35,306 nucleotides of DNA from Solibacillus isronensis (GTDB taxonomy: Bacteria; Bacillota; Bacilli; Bacillales_A; Planococcaceae). Made by a program: the position numbers and the translations under genes. Each line of letters starts with the position of its first letter. Positions within the stretch are counted from its first letter, which is position 1. Of the stretch, positions 27,082 through 35,162 are shown in pieces. The notes beneath the pieces were generated by a model. The model saw nothing but the letters and a program-made list of their open reading frames with translations. It did no database searches and had not been told where the DNA came from. Location of the stretch: assembly GCF_023715405.1 (NCBI RefSeq), contig NZ_JAMBOC010000011.1, positions 1 to 35,306 of the forward strand, read 5' to 3'.

Positions 27082-27954
27082 ATGTCAAATTTAAAAGTTG
27101 CTATTTTAGGCTCAGGTAATATCGGTACGGATTTAATGAAAAAAATAATGCGTTCATCCAACTTAGAATTAGTAGCAGTAATTGGTATTGATCCAGAATC
27201 AGATGGTTTACGCAAAGCGCATGAAGCTGGATTTCAAACCTTTCACACAGGGTTAGATGGATTTTTGGATGCCGGTGTGAAAGTTGAAGCTGTATTCGAT
27301 GCGACAAGTGCCTATACACATATAAAGCATGCTGAACAATTACGGGCACATAACATCCGTGCCATTGACTTAACTCCTGCAGCAATTGGTCCGCTAATTG
27401 TACCTACTGTTAACCTTCATGCTCATCCAAATGCAGACAATGTAAATATGGTGACATGTGGAGGGCAAGCGACAATACCGATTATTCATGCAGTTTCCAA
27501 ATTATATAATGTCGAGTATGCCGAAATCGTGGCAACTATTGCAAGTAAAAGTGCGGGTCCTGCAACTCGTGCAAACATCGATGAATTTATAGCGACAACT
27601 TCGCGGGCAATCGAGCTTGTAGGTGGTGCTAAGAAAGGAAGAACCGTTCTGATTTTAAACCCTGCGGAACCGCCGATTATGATGAATGACACCATTCATT
27701 TATTAGTGGATCGACCTGTAGAGGAAGATACTCTTTATGAAGCGCTAGTTCAAGCGGAACAAGCCGTTCAGCAGTATGTTCCCGGCTATCGTCTTAAGTC
27801 TCGCCCATTTGTGGAGGGGAATCGAATTTCAGTATTTTTAGAAGTTGCGGGTGCTGCAGACTACCTACCTGCTTTTGCTGGAAACTTAGATATTATTACA
27901 GCGGCATCGATTAAAATTGCCGAGGAATGGGCGAAGTCAAAAGCATTATTATAA
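27082..27954 (+). CDS. mhpF: Acetaldehyde dehydrogenase (CoA-acylating)
   Basis: Oxidises acetaldehyde with NAD and CoA to acetyl-CoA, the last meta-pathway step. It has 290 residues: the Rossmann motif GSGNIG (10-15), catalytic Cys126 in [12 protein letters not shown] and the [15 protein letters not shown] segment that follows in MhpF/DmpF/HsaG. AGGAGG lies eight bases before the ATG at 27082; an out-of-frame ATG at 27078 is ignored. It begins the plus-strand operon and is followed 15 bases later by its aldolase, with which this family forms a complex that channels acetaldehyde. Confidence 0.95.
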   Translation: MSNLKVAILGSGNIGTDLMKKIMRSSNLELVAVIGIDPESDGLRKAHEAGFQTFHTGLDGFLDAGVKVEAVFDATSAYTHIKHAEQLRAHNIRAIDLTPAAIGPLIVPTVNLHAHPNADNVNMVTCGGQATIPIIHAVSKLYNVEYAEIVATIASKSAGPATRANIDEFIATTSRAIELVGGAKKGRTVLILNPAEPPIMMNDTIHLLVDRPVEEDTLYEALVQAEQAVQQYVPGYRLKSRPFVEGNRISVFLEVAGAADYLPAFAGNLDIITAASIKIAEEWAKSKALL

Positions 27955-27969
27955 CGGGAGGGATTACTG

Positions 27970-28971
27970 ATGAAACGAGATGTCATACTAACAGAGGTCG
28001 CTTTACGAGATGGCAGTCATGCGATGCGTCACCAATTCACAGAAGCCCAGGTGCGTGCTGCAGTTGCTGGTTTAGATGCAGCAAATATACCTTATATCGA
28101 AGTTGCACATGGTGATGGATTAGGTGGCTCAACGATTCAATATGGCCGCTCTTTAACAGATGAATTCAAATTAATTGAAGCGGCAGTAGAAACAGCAAAG
28201 CATGCAAAAATTGCGGTGTTATCATTACCTGGTATTGCAACGAAGCCGGATATTAAGCGAGCAGCCGATTTAGGTGTTTCGATGGTACGTGTAGCAACAC
28301 ATGTCACAGAGGCGGATGTATCTTTAAAACATCTTGCTTATGCGAAAGAGTTAGGCTTGGAAACAGTGGGGTTTTTAATGATGTCGCATATGGCAGAGTC
28401 AAGAGCAATTGTAGAACAGGCAAAAATTATGGTAAATGGCGGAGCAGATGTCATATATATTGTAGATTCTGCGGGTGCTTTATTACCAAATCAAGTAATG
28501 GATCGCGTACAGGCGTTAAAACAGGAAATTGCTGTACCGATAGGATTCCACGCGCATAATAATTTATCTTTAGCTGTTGCAAATTCATTGGCAGCAATTG
28601 AAGCCGGTGCTGAACGTATTGATGGTAGCATTCGTTGCTTAGGTGCGGGTGCCGGTAATACGCAAACAGAAGTTTTTGTTAGCGTACTAGATAAAATGGC
28701 CATTCAAACTGGGGTGGACCTTTATAAAATAATGGATGTTGCAGAGGAAATCATTGCGCCTATTTTACCGCAACCACAAGAGATTACGAGAGGCAGTCTT
28801 GTACTTGGTTATGCTGGAGTGTATTCAAGTTTCTTATTACATGCCCAAAAAGCAGCTGAAAAGTTCGGGGTTGATTCACGGGATATTTTAATGGAAATCG
28901 GTAGACGAAAAGCTGTAGGTGGCCAGGAAGATATGATTTTGGAAGTTGCAGCAGAGTTACAGAAAGCTTAA
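27970..28971 (+). CDS. mhpE: 4-hydroxy-2-oxovalerate aldolase
   Basis: Splits 4-hydroxy-2-oxovalerate into pyruvate and acetaldehyde, which passes to the neighbouring dehydrogenase. It is a 333-residue DRE-TIM enzyme with EVALRDGSHAMRH, giving metal ligand Asp14 and catalytic His21, and GFHAHNN with metal ligands His194 and His196. It also has the C-terminal communication domain typical of DmpG/BphI (from about 265). GGGAGG precedes the ATG. Neighbour order (dehydrogenase then aldolase) is the same as in other meta-pathway clusters. Confidence 0.95.
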   Translation: MKRDVILTEVALRDGSHAMRHQFTEAQVRAAVAGLDAANIPYIEVAHGDGLGGSTIQYGRSLTDEFKLIEAAVETAKHAKIAVLSLPGIATKPDIKRAADLGVSMVRVATHVTEADVSLKHLAYAKELGLETVGFLMMSHMAESRAIVEQAKIMVNGGADVIYIVDSAGALLPNQVMDRVQALKQEIAVPIGFHAHNNLSLAVANSLAAIEAGAERIDGSIRCLGAGAGNTQTEVFVSVLDKMAIQTGVDLYKIMDVAEEIIAPILPQPQEITRGSLVLGYAGVYSSFLLHAQKAAEKFGVDSRDILMEIGRRKAVGGQEDMILEVAAELQKA

Positions 28972-29032
28972 TTAGAAATTGGAAATTATATTCAAATATA
29001 CAATCTTAAATTTAAATGAGGAGGTTATAAAA

Positions 29033-29503
29033 ATGGATGATCGTTTATTTAGAGATGCAATGGGGAAGTTTGCGACAGGTGTTACAGTAATTCTAACAGA
29101 AACAGAGGGTGAGCCACATGGTATGACAGCTAATGCTTTCATGTCTGTCTCACTTACACCGAAATTAGTTGTTATTTCAATTAAGGAAAATGCACGTATG
29201 CTTGCTAAGATTCAAGATTCAAAGAAATTTTCTGTTAACATATTGGCAGAAAATCAAGAAGATATTTCAAAAATATTTGCTGGGCAAATTAAAGACCAGC
29301 AAGTTTCATTTGAACGTTTAGCAGATGTTCCTGTTATTCCAGGAGCATTAGCACAAGTTTCGTGCGAGGTATCAGCTGAGTATATTGAAGGTGATCATAC
29401 ATTATTTATCGGTAAGGTAAATGATATTACGATTACAGATGGCGATCCATTGCTATACTTTGCAGGTAAATATCGTAATTTAAGTACATTAGTAGAGGCT
29501 TAA
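29033..29503 (+). CDS. Flavin reductase of the two-component monooxygenase
   Basis: A 156-residue flavin reductase-like (HpaC/HsaB/RutF) protein that supplies FADH2 or FMNH2 to the oxygenase encoded at 23414-24619. It begins LFRDAMGKFATGVTVILTET, the typical fold start, and has MTANAFMSVSLTPKLVVISI and the C-terminal PLLYFAGKYRNLS. The frame extends upstream, but GAGGAGG at 29019-29025 fixes the ATG at 29033. It lies in the opposite operon from its oxygenase, so both operons must be on together. Substrate flavin and NADH/NADPH choice cannot be read. Confidence 0.9.
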   Translation: MDDRLFRDAMGKFATGVTVILTETEGEPHGMTANAFMSVSLTPKLVVISIKENARMLAKIQDSKKFSVNILAENQEDISKIFAGQIKDQQVSFERLADVPVIPGALAQVSCEVSAEYIEGDHTLFIGKVNDITITDGDPLLYFAGKYRNLSTLVEA

Positions 29504-29546
29504 TCTATTAAAAATAAACTTAGATTATAGAAAGGTAGGTTGTTGG

Positions 29547-30359
29547 ATGAAGACGCATTTTATTAATAGTCAAAATTTGCACTTGATTCAAAAACAGGCA
29601 ACTTCTTGCGTAATGGCACTCGGTTATTTTGATGGGATCCACCTTGGACATCAGCAAGTGATAAAGACAGCTCGTGAAGAAGCGAGTAAGCGCGGACTAC
29701 CATTAGCAGTAATGAGTTTTCGTCCACATCCTATCGATGTTTTATCTAAGGGGCAAAGCATAGTACCGCACTTAACAACTCCTTGTGAAAAAGAAAAACG
29801 GCTTAAACAGCTTGGTGTTGATTTATTTTATCTGGTGGATTTTACATTGGCGTTTGCTGCGCTCACATCTAGTCAATTTGTAGAAGATTATTTAATGAAA
29901 CTTGATGTTGTCCATGCAGTAGCAGGATTTGATTTTTCCTACGGTGTGAAGGGTGTAGCTAAACTCTCGCAAATAGTGGCTGATTCCAATGGGGAAATTA
30001 CGGTTACGAAAGTAGAATGCATTGATTATGATGGTGAAAAAATCAGCTCAAGTGCGATTCGTCAACGTTTACTTGCGGCCGCTGTTCATGAAATCCCCCA
30101 CTTCTTAGGAGATCACTTTAATTCCAAGGTGCATTGGGACGGTAATAAATTTCAGCAAATTGAAAAGACAATGTTGCCATCTGCAGGTATTTATAAAGTA
30201 ATTTTAGAACTGCCGAATAAACAATTAAGAACATATATTTCAATTGATGCAGCAGGTCAAATCCAACGAATGGAACGGCAAAGACGTCTGCCAAAGGGGA
30301 TTTTTTCTATTCACTGGTTGCAGCAAGTTGAAAAAGCGGTTCCATCAAAAGCAATTTAA
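29547..30359 (+). CDS. RibF-like FAD synthetase with degenerate riboflavin kinase domain
   Basis: 270 residues. The N-terminal nucleotidyltransferase domain is complete: GYFDGIHLGH at 26-35, SFRPHP at 58-62, GFDFSYGVKG at 127-136 and ISSSAIR at 166-172, as in FMN adenylyltransferases. The C-terminal part (about 185-270) aligns only loosely with riboflavin kinase. The nucleotide/flavin motif GRTIGFPTANL is absent, being replaced by VHWDGNKFQQIEK, and the protein is about 40 residues shorter than usual RibF. It is probably a monofunctional FAD synthetase. Placement between the flavin reductase and the hydratase suggests it supports flavin supply for the monooxygenase. AAAGGTAGG precedes the ATG. 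Confidence 0.8.
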   Translation: MKTHFINSQNLHLIQKQATSCVMALGYFDGIHLGHQQVIKTAREEASKRGLPLAVMSFRPHPIDVLSKGQSIVPHLTTPCEKEKRLKQLGVDLFYLVDFTLAFAALTSSQFVEDYLMKLDVVHAVAGFDFSYGVKGVAKLSQIVADSNGEITVTKVECIDYDGEKISSSAIRQRLLAAAVHEIPHFLGDHFNSKVHWDGNKFQQIEKTMLPSAGIYKVILELPNKQLRTYISIDAAGQIQRMERQRRLPKGIFSIHWLQQVEKAVPSKAI

Positions 30360-30377
30360 ATGAAAGGAGTAGTGAAT

Positions 30378-31166
30378 ATGACAGAGGGATTGATGTCAAA
30401 AGCTATAGAATTATTAGATAGGGCTTATGAAAAGCATACTTCCGTTTCAGAACCTCTTTCTATATTAAACCCTCTGATGACAATTGATGAGGCTTATGCA
30501 ATTCAGATTCAGAGAGTTGAAGCAGCTACAAGCAAGGGTGAAGTGATTTCAGGGAAAAAAATTGGCTTAACATCTTTAGCAATGCAAAATTTACTAGGAG
30601 TGGACCAGCCAGACTATGGGCACCTTTTTCACTCAATGGAAGTTCCGAATGAAGGCATCGTTTCACTTAGTAAACTGTTTCAACCAAAAATTGAGGGTGA
30701 AATTGCCTTTGTACTAAAAAAAGATTTAGTAGGACCAAATGTTACAGTTGAGGATGTTTTAGATGCGACAGATTATGTAATAGCGGCCATTGAAATTGTA
30801 GATAGCCGAATTAAAGATTGGAAAATAAGTCTTGTAGATACAGTAGCGGATAATGCATCATGCGGATTATATGTACTAGGGTCAAAGAAAGTTAATGTGA
30901 ACGATATTGATTTAAAAGCAATTCATATGGAACTTATAAAAAACGATGAATTAATTAATGAAGGAAAAGGGACGGATGTATTAGGGGATCCAGCATTTTG
31001 TGTTGCTTGGTTAGCGAATAAATTACATGAATACAACGTTACATTAAAATCTGGTGAAGTCATTTTATCTGGGGCTTTATCTGCTGCTGTTGTAGCAGAG
31101 CCTGGTGACAAATTTACAGCATCATTTAATACGCTTGGTGAAGTGAAAGTCCAATTTATCAAGTGA
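30378..31166 (+). CDS. mhpD: 2-keto-4-pentenoate hydratase
   Basis: Adds water to 2-hydroxypenta-2,4-dienoate, giving 4-hydroxy-2-oxovalerate. The 262-residue protein of the MhpD/DmpE/HsaE family has the conserved stretches GKKIGLTSLAMQNLLGVDQP, PKIEGEIAFVLKKDL, AAIEIVDSRIKDWKI (metal-binding Glu-Ile-Val-Asp region) and the closing LSGALSAAVVAEPGD and FTASFNTLGEVKVQF. The ATG at 30378 has AAAGGAG eight bases upstream; the ATG at 30360 overlaps that site and is rejected. It is the last gene of the operon. No clear terminator lies between it and the SRP RNA promoter. Confidence 0.92.
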   Translation: MTEGLMSKAIELLDRAYEKHTSVSEPLSILNPLMTIDEAYAIQIQRVEAATSKGEVISGKKIGLTSLAMQNLLGVDQPDYGHLFHSMEVPNEGIVSLSKLFQPKIEGEIAFVLKKDLVGPNVTVEDVLDATDYVIAAIEIVDSRIKDWKISLVDTVADNASCGLYVLGSKKVNVNDIDLKAIHMELIKNDELINEGKGTDVLGDPAFCVAWLANKLHEYNVTLKSGEVILSGALSAAVVAEPGDKFTASFNTLGEVKVQFIK

Positions 31167-31246
31167 AAGTGATGATGTGAAATATTTAAAGGACATTCTA
31201 GAGTATAGTTCTGCTAGCGTTGGGAAAATTTAATTGAAGCAATTCA

Positions 31247-31275
31247 TTGCAATTTGATAGCTTGCTTAGTATACT
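31247..31275 (+). promoter_or_regulatory. Sigma-A promoter of the SRP RNA gene
   Basis: TTGCAA (31247-31252) and TATACT (31270-31275) are separated by exactly 17 bases. The predicted start near 31283 coincides with the 5' strand of the closing helix of the SRP RNA (GCCGTGC pairing with GCACGGT). Confidence 0.75.
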
Positions 31276-31282
31276 AATACTT

Positions 31283-31556
31283 GCCGTGCTAGATGGGGAG
31301 GTAGCGGTGCCCTGTAACTTGCAATCCGCTCTAGCAAGATTGAATTCCTTTTCTGAGGCTGTCCGTATTGTTTGGTCTGCCTTTTGCACGTAGTGTTGAC
31401 GGTTGGGTCCTGCGCAATAAGTACCCATGAACCATGTCAGGTCCGGAAGGAAGCAGCATTAAGTGGTATCACTTATGTGCCGCGGGGTAGCCTAACCCGA
31501 GCTGGCGACAAGAGTAACGCTTATGTGCGGCAGTCGAAGAAAGGTGCACGGTATTA
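31283..31556 (+). ncRNA. scr: Signal recognition particle RNA, long Bacillus type (scRNA)
   Basis: RNA core of SRP, binding Ffh. It has the Alu-domain 5' part (GGGGAGGTAGCGGTGCCCTG, CAATCCGCTCTAGCA) and the universally conserved S-domain tip (CATGTCAGGTCCGGAAGGAA, then GCAGCATTAAG). The 3' strand GGTGCACGGTATT pairs with the 5' end. Length of about 274 nt matches the 271-nt B. subtilis scRNA. The ends are set from the predicted promoter and the terminal helix, good to a few bases. As in B. subtilis, dnaX follows. Confidence 0.95.
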
Positions 31557-31568
31557 AATTACCATTTC

Positions 31569-31604
31569 AAACGCATCCATCATTTATTGGTGGGTGCGTT
31601 TTTT
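31569..31604 (+). terminator. Terminator of the SRP RNA gene
   Basis: The stem AAACGCATCCATCA / TGGTGGGTGCGTTT (with G-T pairs) runs into a T tract 13 bases after the RNA end. Confidence 0.85.
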
Positions 31605-31706
31605 ATATGAAAAAGAGAGTTTATTGCCCTCATTTCAAAAGAGATTATACGTAGTTTATGCTATACTTAATGTATGTATTTTTAAATGGAAGGGAGAGGG
31701 GAAAGG

Positions 31707-33458
31707 TTGACATATCAAGCGTTTTATCGTGTTTATAGACCCCAGTCATTTAGAGAAATGTCAGGTCAGACACATGTAAAGAGGACCCTTCAAAATGCTC
31801 TCCTCGCAAGCAAGACAACACATGCCTATTTATTTTCCGGTCCTCGAGGAACAGGGAAAACGAGTACAGCTAAAATTTTCGCGAAAGCATTGAACTGTGA
31901 AAATGCCCCGGCAAGTGAGCCATGCAATGAATGCCCTACATGTCTAAGTATTACTGAAGGTTCACATACAGATGTAATCGAATTTGATGCTGCTTCCAAT
32001 TCAAGAGTGGAAGAAATGCGTGATATTATCGAAAAAGTCCGTTTTGCCCCGGCAAATGCGCGTTTCAAAGTGTACATTATAGATGAGGTGCATATGCTTT
32101 CTACGAGTGCATTTAATGCATTATTAAAAACACTTGAGGAACCACCTGAACATGCGGTATTTATTTTAGCGACAACTGAGCCTCACAAGCTACCAGCAAC
32201 AATTATTTCCCGTTGTCAGCGATTTGATTTTAAACGACTTTCTTCTATAGATATAGTAGAGCGTATGAAGGTTGTATTGGAAGATATCGGTATGGGTTAT
32301 GATGAGCAGGCATTAAAAGCAATTGCTCAAGCTGCAGCAGGAGGGATGCGTGATGCATTAAGTTTACTTGATCAGGTTGTTTCATTTAGTAATGAACACG
32401 TTCAATTAGACGATGTACTTCTTGTAACTGGTTCTGTAAGCCAAGATGCATTTTACGATATTGCGATTTCACTACAGGAAAAGGATGTTGCCCAAGTATT
32501 AGGCAGTGTCGAAAACTTAATTGCAGATGGAAAAGAACCATTACGCCTTGCGGAAGACTTTATTACTTTCTTCCGGGATCTGCTTCTATTAAAAACAGAT
32601 GGTACGTTAGAGGAATTATTGGAGTTTATTTCACCGGAAGAAAAGTTTTTATCATTAGCCGGACAATTTGAAGCTAATACACTTTATGGGTTTATCGATA
32701 TTTTGGCAAAGACCCAGCAGGAAATGCGCTTTTCGCATCATACGAAAATATATTTAGAAACGGCCCTTTTAAAAATGGCCCAATATAAAGCTTCACCACA
32801 AGGGACAACTGCGGTCGATCCGGCTATTGAAGGTAAGGTAGCTTCACTTGAAAGTCGTTTAGGGCAACTGTCACAACAGCTTCAAAATGGTGGAGGGGGA
32901 GCCCCTGTTCAACAAAAAGAACAGGCCCGCCAGCGTGTACGTCCACAAGGAAATCAATATAATGCTCCAACAGGACGTATCCAGGAAGTATTAAAAACTG
33001 CAACAAAACCTGACCTGCAAAAAGTGAAATCTGCTTGGGCGGGTGGTTTGGCAAGCTTGCAAAAATCACATGCAGCTTTATTGGCGGATGCAGAGCCTGT
33101 AGCCGCAAATGCAAGTGCTTTTGTGATAAAATTCAAGTATGATATACATTGTCAAATGGTAGCTGACAACAGTGCACTTGTTTCATTGTTTACACAGCAA
33201 ATCGCTTCGGAAGTAGGGATTCAATATGAACTTTTATGTATCCCGGAGCCGGCTTGGATGCGTTTGCGTGAAAACTTTATAAATGAAAATGGCTTAAATC
33301 AAAAAAAATCACCATCGGATGAAATGAATGCGGTGGAGGATTTAATAGAGGAGCCCCCTTTTCTTGACGATGTTCAAGTAATGGAAGCGCAAGATCCGCT
33401 CATTACAGAAGCCGAAAAACGTTTTGGAAAAGACTTTGTTGAGGTTATCGAAGAATAA
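31707..33458 (+). CDS. dnaX: DNA polymerase III subunit gamma/tau
   Basis: Clamp-loader ATPase and replisome organiser. It has 583 residues from the TTG at 31707, giving MTYQAFYRVYRP as in other Bacillus DnaX. The ATG at 31686 lacks a ribosome site, while AGGGAGAGGGG lies before the TTG. Walker A is GPRGTGKT at 45-52. The zinc module has Cys64, 73, 76 and 79, Walker B/DExx is in VYIIDEVHML and the sensor motif is IISRCQRF. The C-terminal tau region binding the polymerase runs from about 415. It heads the conserved dnaX-ebfC-recR-yaaL-bofA cluster. Confidence 0.95.
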   Translation: MTYQAFYRVYRPQSFREMSGQTHVKRTLQNALLASKTTHAYLFSGPRGTGKTSTAKIFAKALNCENAPASEPCNECPTCLSITEGSHTDVIEFDAASNSRVEEMRDIIEKVRFAPANARFKVYIIDEVHMLSTSAFNALLKTLEEPPEHAVFILATTEPHKLPATIISRCQRFDFKRLSSIDIVERMKVVLEDIGMGYDEQALKAIAQAAAGGMRDALSLLDQVVSFSNEHVQLDDVLLVTGSVSQDAFYDIAISLQEKDVAQVLGSVENLIADGKEPLRLAEDFITFFRDLLLLKTDGTLEELLEFISPEEKFLSLAGQFEANTLYGFIDILAKTQQEMRFSHHTKIYLETALLKMAQYKASPQGTTAVDPAIEGKVASLESRLGQLSQQLQNGGGGAPVQQKEQARQRVRPQGNQYNAPTGRIQEVLKTATKPDLQKVKSAWAGGLASLQKSHAALLADAEPVAANASAFVIKFKYDIHCQMVADNSALVSLFTQQIASEVGIQYELLCIPEPAWMRLRENFINENGLNQKKSPSDEMNAVEDLIEEPPFLDDVQVMEAQDPLITEAEKRFGKDFVEVIEE

Positions 33459-33483
33459 ATACACATTTTAAGGAGGAAATAAG

Positions 33484-33798
33484 ATGCGTGGTATGGGTAA
33501 TATGCAAGGCATGATGAAAAAAATGCAAAAAATGCAAAAAGAAATGATGGAAGCACAAGAGGCTTTAAATGCACAGTTATTTGAAGGTGCAGCAGGTGGC
33601 GGTATGGTGAAGGTAGTAATGAACGGCCAACGTCAAATGCTTGAAGTAAATTTAGATGAGTCTGTAGTAGATCCGGAAGATATCGAAATGCTACAAGATT
33701 TAATTGTTATTGCAACAAACGAAGCATTGAAAAAAGTCGAAGAGACAACAAATTCTACAATGGGTAAATTCACACAAGGAATGAACCTTCCTTTCTAA
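33484..33798 (+). CDS. ebfC: YbaB/EbfC-family nucleoid-associated protein
   Basis: 104 residues, with the N-terminal [20 protein letters not shown] helix rich in Met, then the YbaB core ([41 protein letters not shown]). Members are DNA-binding dimers found directly between dnaX and recR in most bacteria (YaaK in B. subtilis). AAGGAGG lies seven bases before the ATG. A hairpin downstream may reduce expression into recR. Confidence 0.93.
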   Translation: MRGMGNMQGMMKKMQKMQKEMMEAQEALNAQLFEGAAGGGMVKVVMNGQRQMLEVNLDESVVDPEDIEMLQDLIVIATNEALKKVEETTNSTMGKFTQGMNLPF

Positions 33799-33820
33799 GT
33801 TGAATCAAGTAGAACGTAGC

Positions 33821-33850
33821 GCACATCTCAAATATTGGGATGTGCCTTTT
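33821..33850 (+). terminator. Hairpin between ebfC and recR
   Basis: GCACATCTC and GGGATGTGC (one G-T pair) with a seven-base loop and CCTTTTT following. The T tract is short, so it is probably a partial terminator within the cluster. Confidence 0.6.
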
Positions 33851-33868
33851 TAAAGAAGGGGGAACAGG

Positions 33869-34465
33869 ATGCATTATCCAGAGCCGATATCTCGATTAAT
33901 AGACAGCTTTATGAAACTGCCGGGCATTGGTCCGAAAACAGCAGCTCGACTGGCATTTCACGTATTAACAATGAAGGAAGATACTGTATCGACATTTGCG
34001 AAAGCGCTTGTCGATGCAAAACGCAATTTAATGTATTGCTCACAATGTGGTCATATAACAGATATCGATCCTTGTCACATTTGTTCAGATAAACAGCGTG
34101 ATGTATCAACAATTTGTGTTGTGCAGGATCCGAAAGATGTAATAGCTATGGAAAAGATGCGTGATTATCAAGGTCTTTATCATGTGTTACACGGTGCAAT
34201 TTCACCGATGGACGGGATAGGACCTGAAGATATTAATGTAGCTTCGTTATTGGGGCGCTTGCATGACGAGCGTGTACAAGAGTTAATTTTAGCGACGAAC
34301 CCGACAATAGAAGGGGAAGCGACAGCGATGTATATTTCCCGCCTTGTTAAGCCATCAGGAATTCGCACTACACGTATCGCACATGGATTACCTGTTGGCG
34401 GAGATTTAGAATATGCGGATGAAGTAACTTTATCAAAAGCGCTGGAAGGTCGACGTGAGTTGTAA
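33869..34465 (+). CDS. recR: Recombination mediator protein RecR
   Basis: A DNA-gap repair protein acting with RecO in RecA loading. At 198 residues it has an N-terminal helix-hairpin-helix ([15 protein letters not shown]), a C4 zinc finger (Cys57, Cys60, Cys69, Cys72) and the Toprim domain ([13 protein letters not shown], then [18 protein letters not shown]). A C-terminal Walker-B-like region contains [20 protein letters not shown] precedes the ATG. Conserved position after ebfC. Confidence 0.97.
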   Translation: MHYPEPISRLIDSFMKLPGIGPKTAARLAFHVLTMKEDTVSTFAKALVDAKRNLMYCSQCGHITDIDPCHICSDKQRDVSTICVVQDPKDVIAMEKMRDYQGLYHVLHGAISPMDGIGPEDINVASLLGRLHDERVQELILATNPTIEGEATAMYISRLVKPSGIRTTRIAHGLPVGGDLEYADEVTLSKALEGRREL

Positions 34466-34479
34466 TAGGAGGATGCCCC

Positions 34480-34695
34480 ATGTTATTTTCTCGGAAAGGG
34501 AAACTCAAAAAAGAATTCGATGAGAAACTAGTTTCTTCTATTAAAGAGACAAAAGAAGCTTTACAAAGTGCGAAGGTAATTGAAGAATTAACCGACGATT
34601 ATAACCTAGATGTAATTGCTGAACGAAAAAGAGCCGAAAGCATACATTATTACTTATATAAAGAAGCACGTGTACGTCGTGTACTAATTAAATAA
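34480..34695 (+). CDS. yaaL: YaaL family protein (DUF2508)
   Basis: 71 residues, charged and largely helical (KEFDEKLVSSIKETKEALQS). It matches the small YaaL family that lies between recR and bofA in Bacillus; function unknown. TAGGAGGATG precedes the ATG, 14 bases after recR, and suggests co-transcription. Confidence 0.85.
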   Translation: MLFSRKGKLKKEFDEKLVSSIKETKEALQSAKVIEELTDDYNLDVIAERKRAESIHYYLYKEARVRRVLIK

Positions 34696-34758
34696 TCTTT
34701 TAGAAATAAGAAGCGAAGCAGTTGCATATGTTACCACTAAATAAAAAAGGATGGTGCT

Positions 34759-35028
34759 ATGCAATACATAGTTTTAGCTATGGTCTGTTTTGTTGTCTTG
34801 TTTCTTTTTTTATTAAACAAAAACGCAAGAGGGAAAGTGTGGGAGTACTTTGCCTGGTTCTGGTTTAAAATAGCAGTTGTTATCGTTGTACTGTTTTTAG
34901 GGAACTTAATGATCGGGGCGGCAGGGTTACTTTTTTATGTGCCAATCAATTTCTTTTCAGTACTTACAATAGCAATATTAGGCATTCCCGGTATGATGTG
35001 CGTAACATTATTAATATTATTTAAATAA
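34759..35028 (+). CDS. bofA: Inhibitor of pro-sigma-K processing BofA
   Basis: An 89-residue membrane protein with two or three hydrophobic segments (about 1-19, 35-52, 60-88) and the conserved C-terminal pattern GAAGLLFYVPINFFSVLTIA followed by ILGIPG. In B. subtilis BofA holds the SpoIVFB protease inactive in the outer forespore membrane. Its presence implies endospore formation. It follows yaaL by 63 bases. Confidence 0.9.
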   Translation: MQYIVLAMVCFVVLFLFLLNKNARGKVWEYFAWFWFKIAVVIVVLFLGNLMIGAAGLLFYVPINFFSVLTIAILGIPGMMCVTLLILFK

Positions 35029-35043
35029 AAATAATAAAAACTA

Positions 35044-35072
35044 TTGCTAAGTGAATAATATCGTGATATATT
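35044..35072 (+). promoter_or_regulatory. Putative rrn promoter P1
   Basis: TTGCTA (35044-35049) and TATATT (35067-35072) lie 17 bases apart, directly after bofA. With the stronger box pair downstream, it forms a tandem promoter as at B. subtilis rrn operons. Confidence 0.55.
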
Positions 35073-35126
35073 ATTATAAGTCGCAAGGACGACAACGAAT
35101 ATCGAAAAAACATTTTAAAATAAATG

Positions 35127-35155
35127 TTGACATAACATTCTAAGAATGATAAGAT
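35127..35155 (+). promoter_or_regulatory. rrn promoter P2
   Basis: A consensus TTGACA (35127-35132) is followed after 17 bases by TAAGAT (35150-35155). It lies upstream of a typical 16S leader, so it is the main rRNA promoter. Confidence 0.75.
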
Positions 35156-35162
35156 ATAAAAG

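Noticed and set aside
21206..31166. Aromatic cluster as an integrative island inserted at tRNA-Ser
   Set aside because: Integrative elements normally use the 3' end of the tRNA. Here the 3' end faces away from the cluster, and there is no integrase or duplicated tRNA end.
31372..31557. Short open frame inside the SRP RNA region
   Set aside because: The sequence is explained fully by the conserved SRP RNA; the frame has no ribosome site.
33295..33325. Run of eight A in dnaX as a programmed frameshift site
   Set aside because: The run is at about residue 530, near the C-terminus, so a shift would remove only the last ~50 residues and not make a gamma-like product. No following stem-loop is evident.
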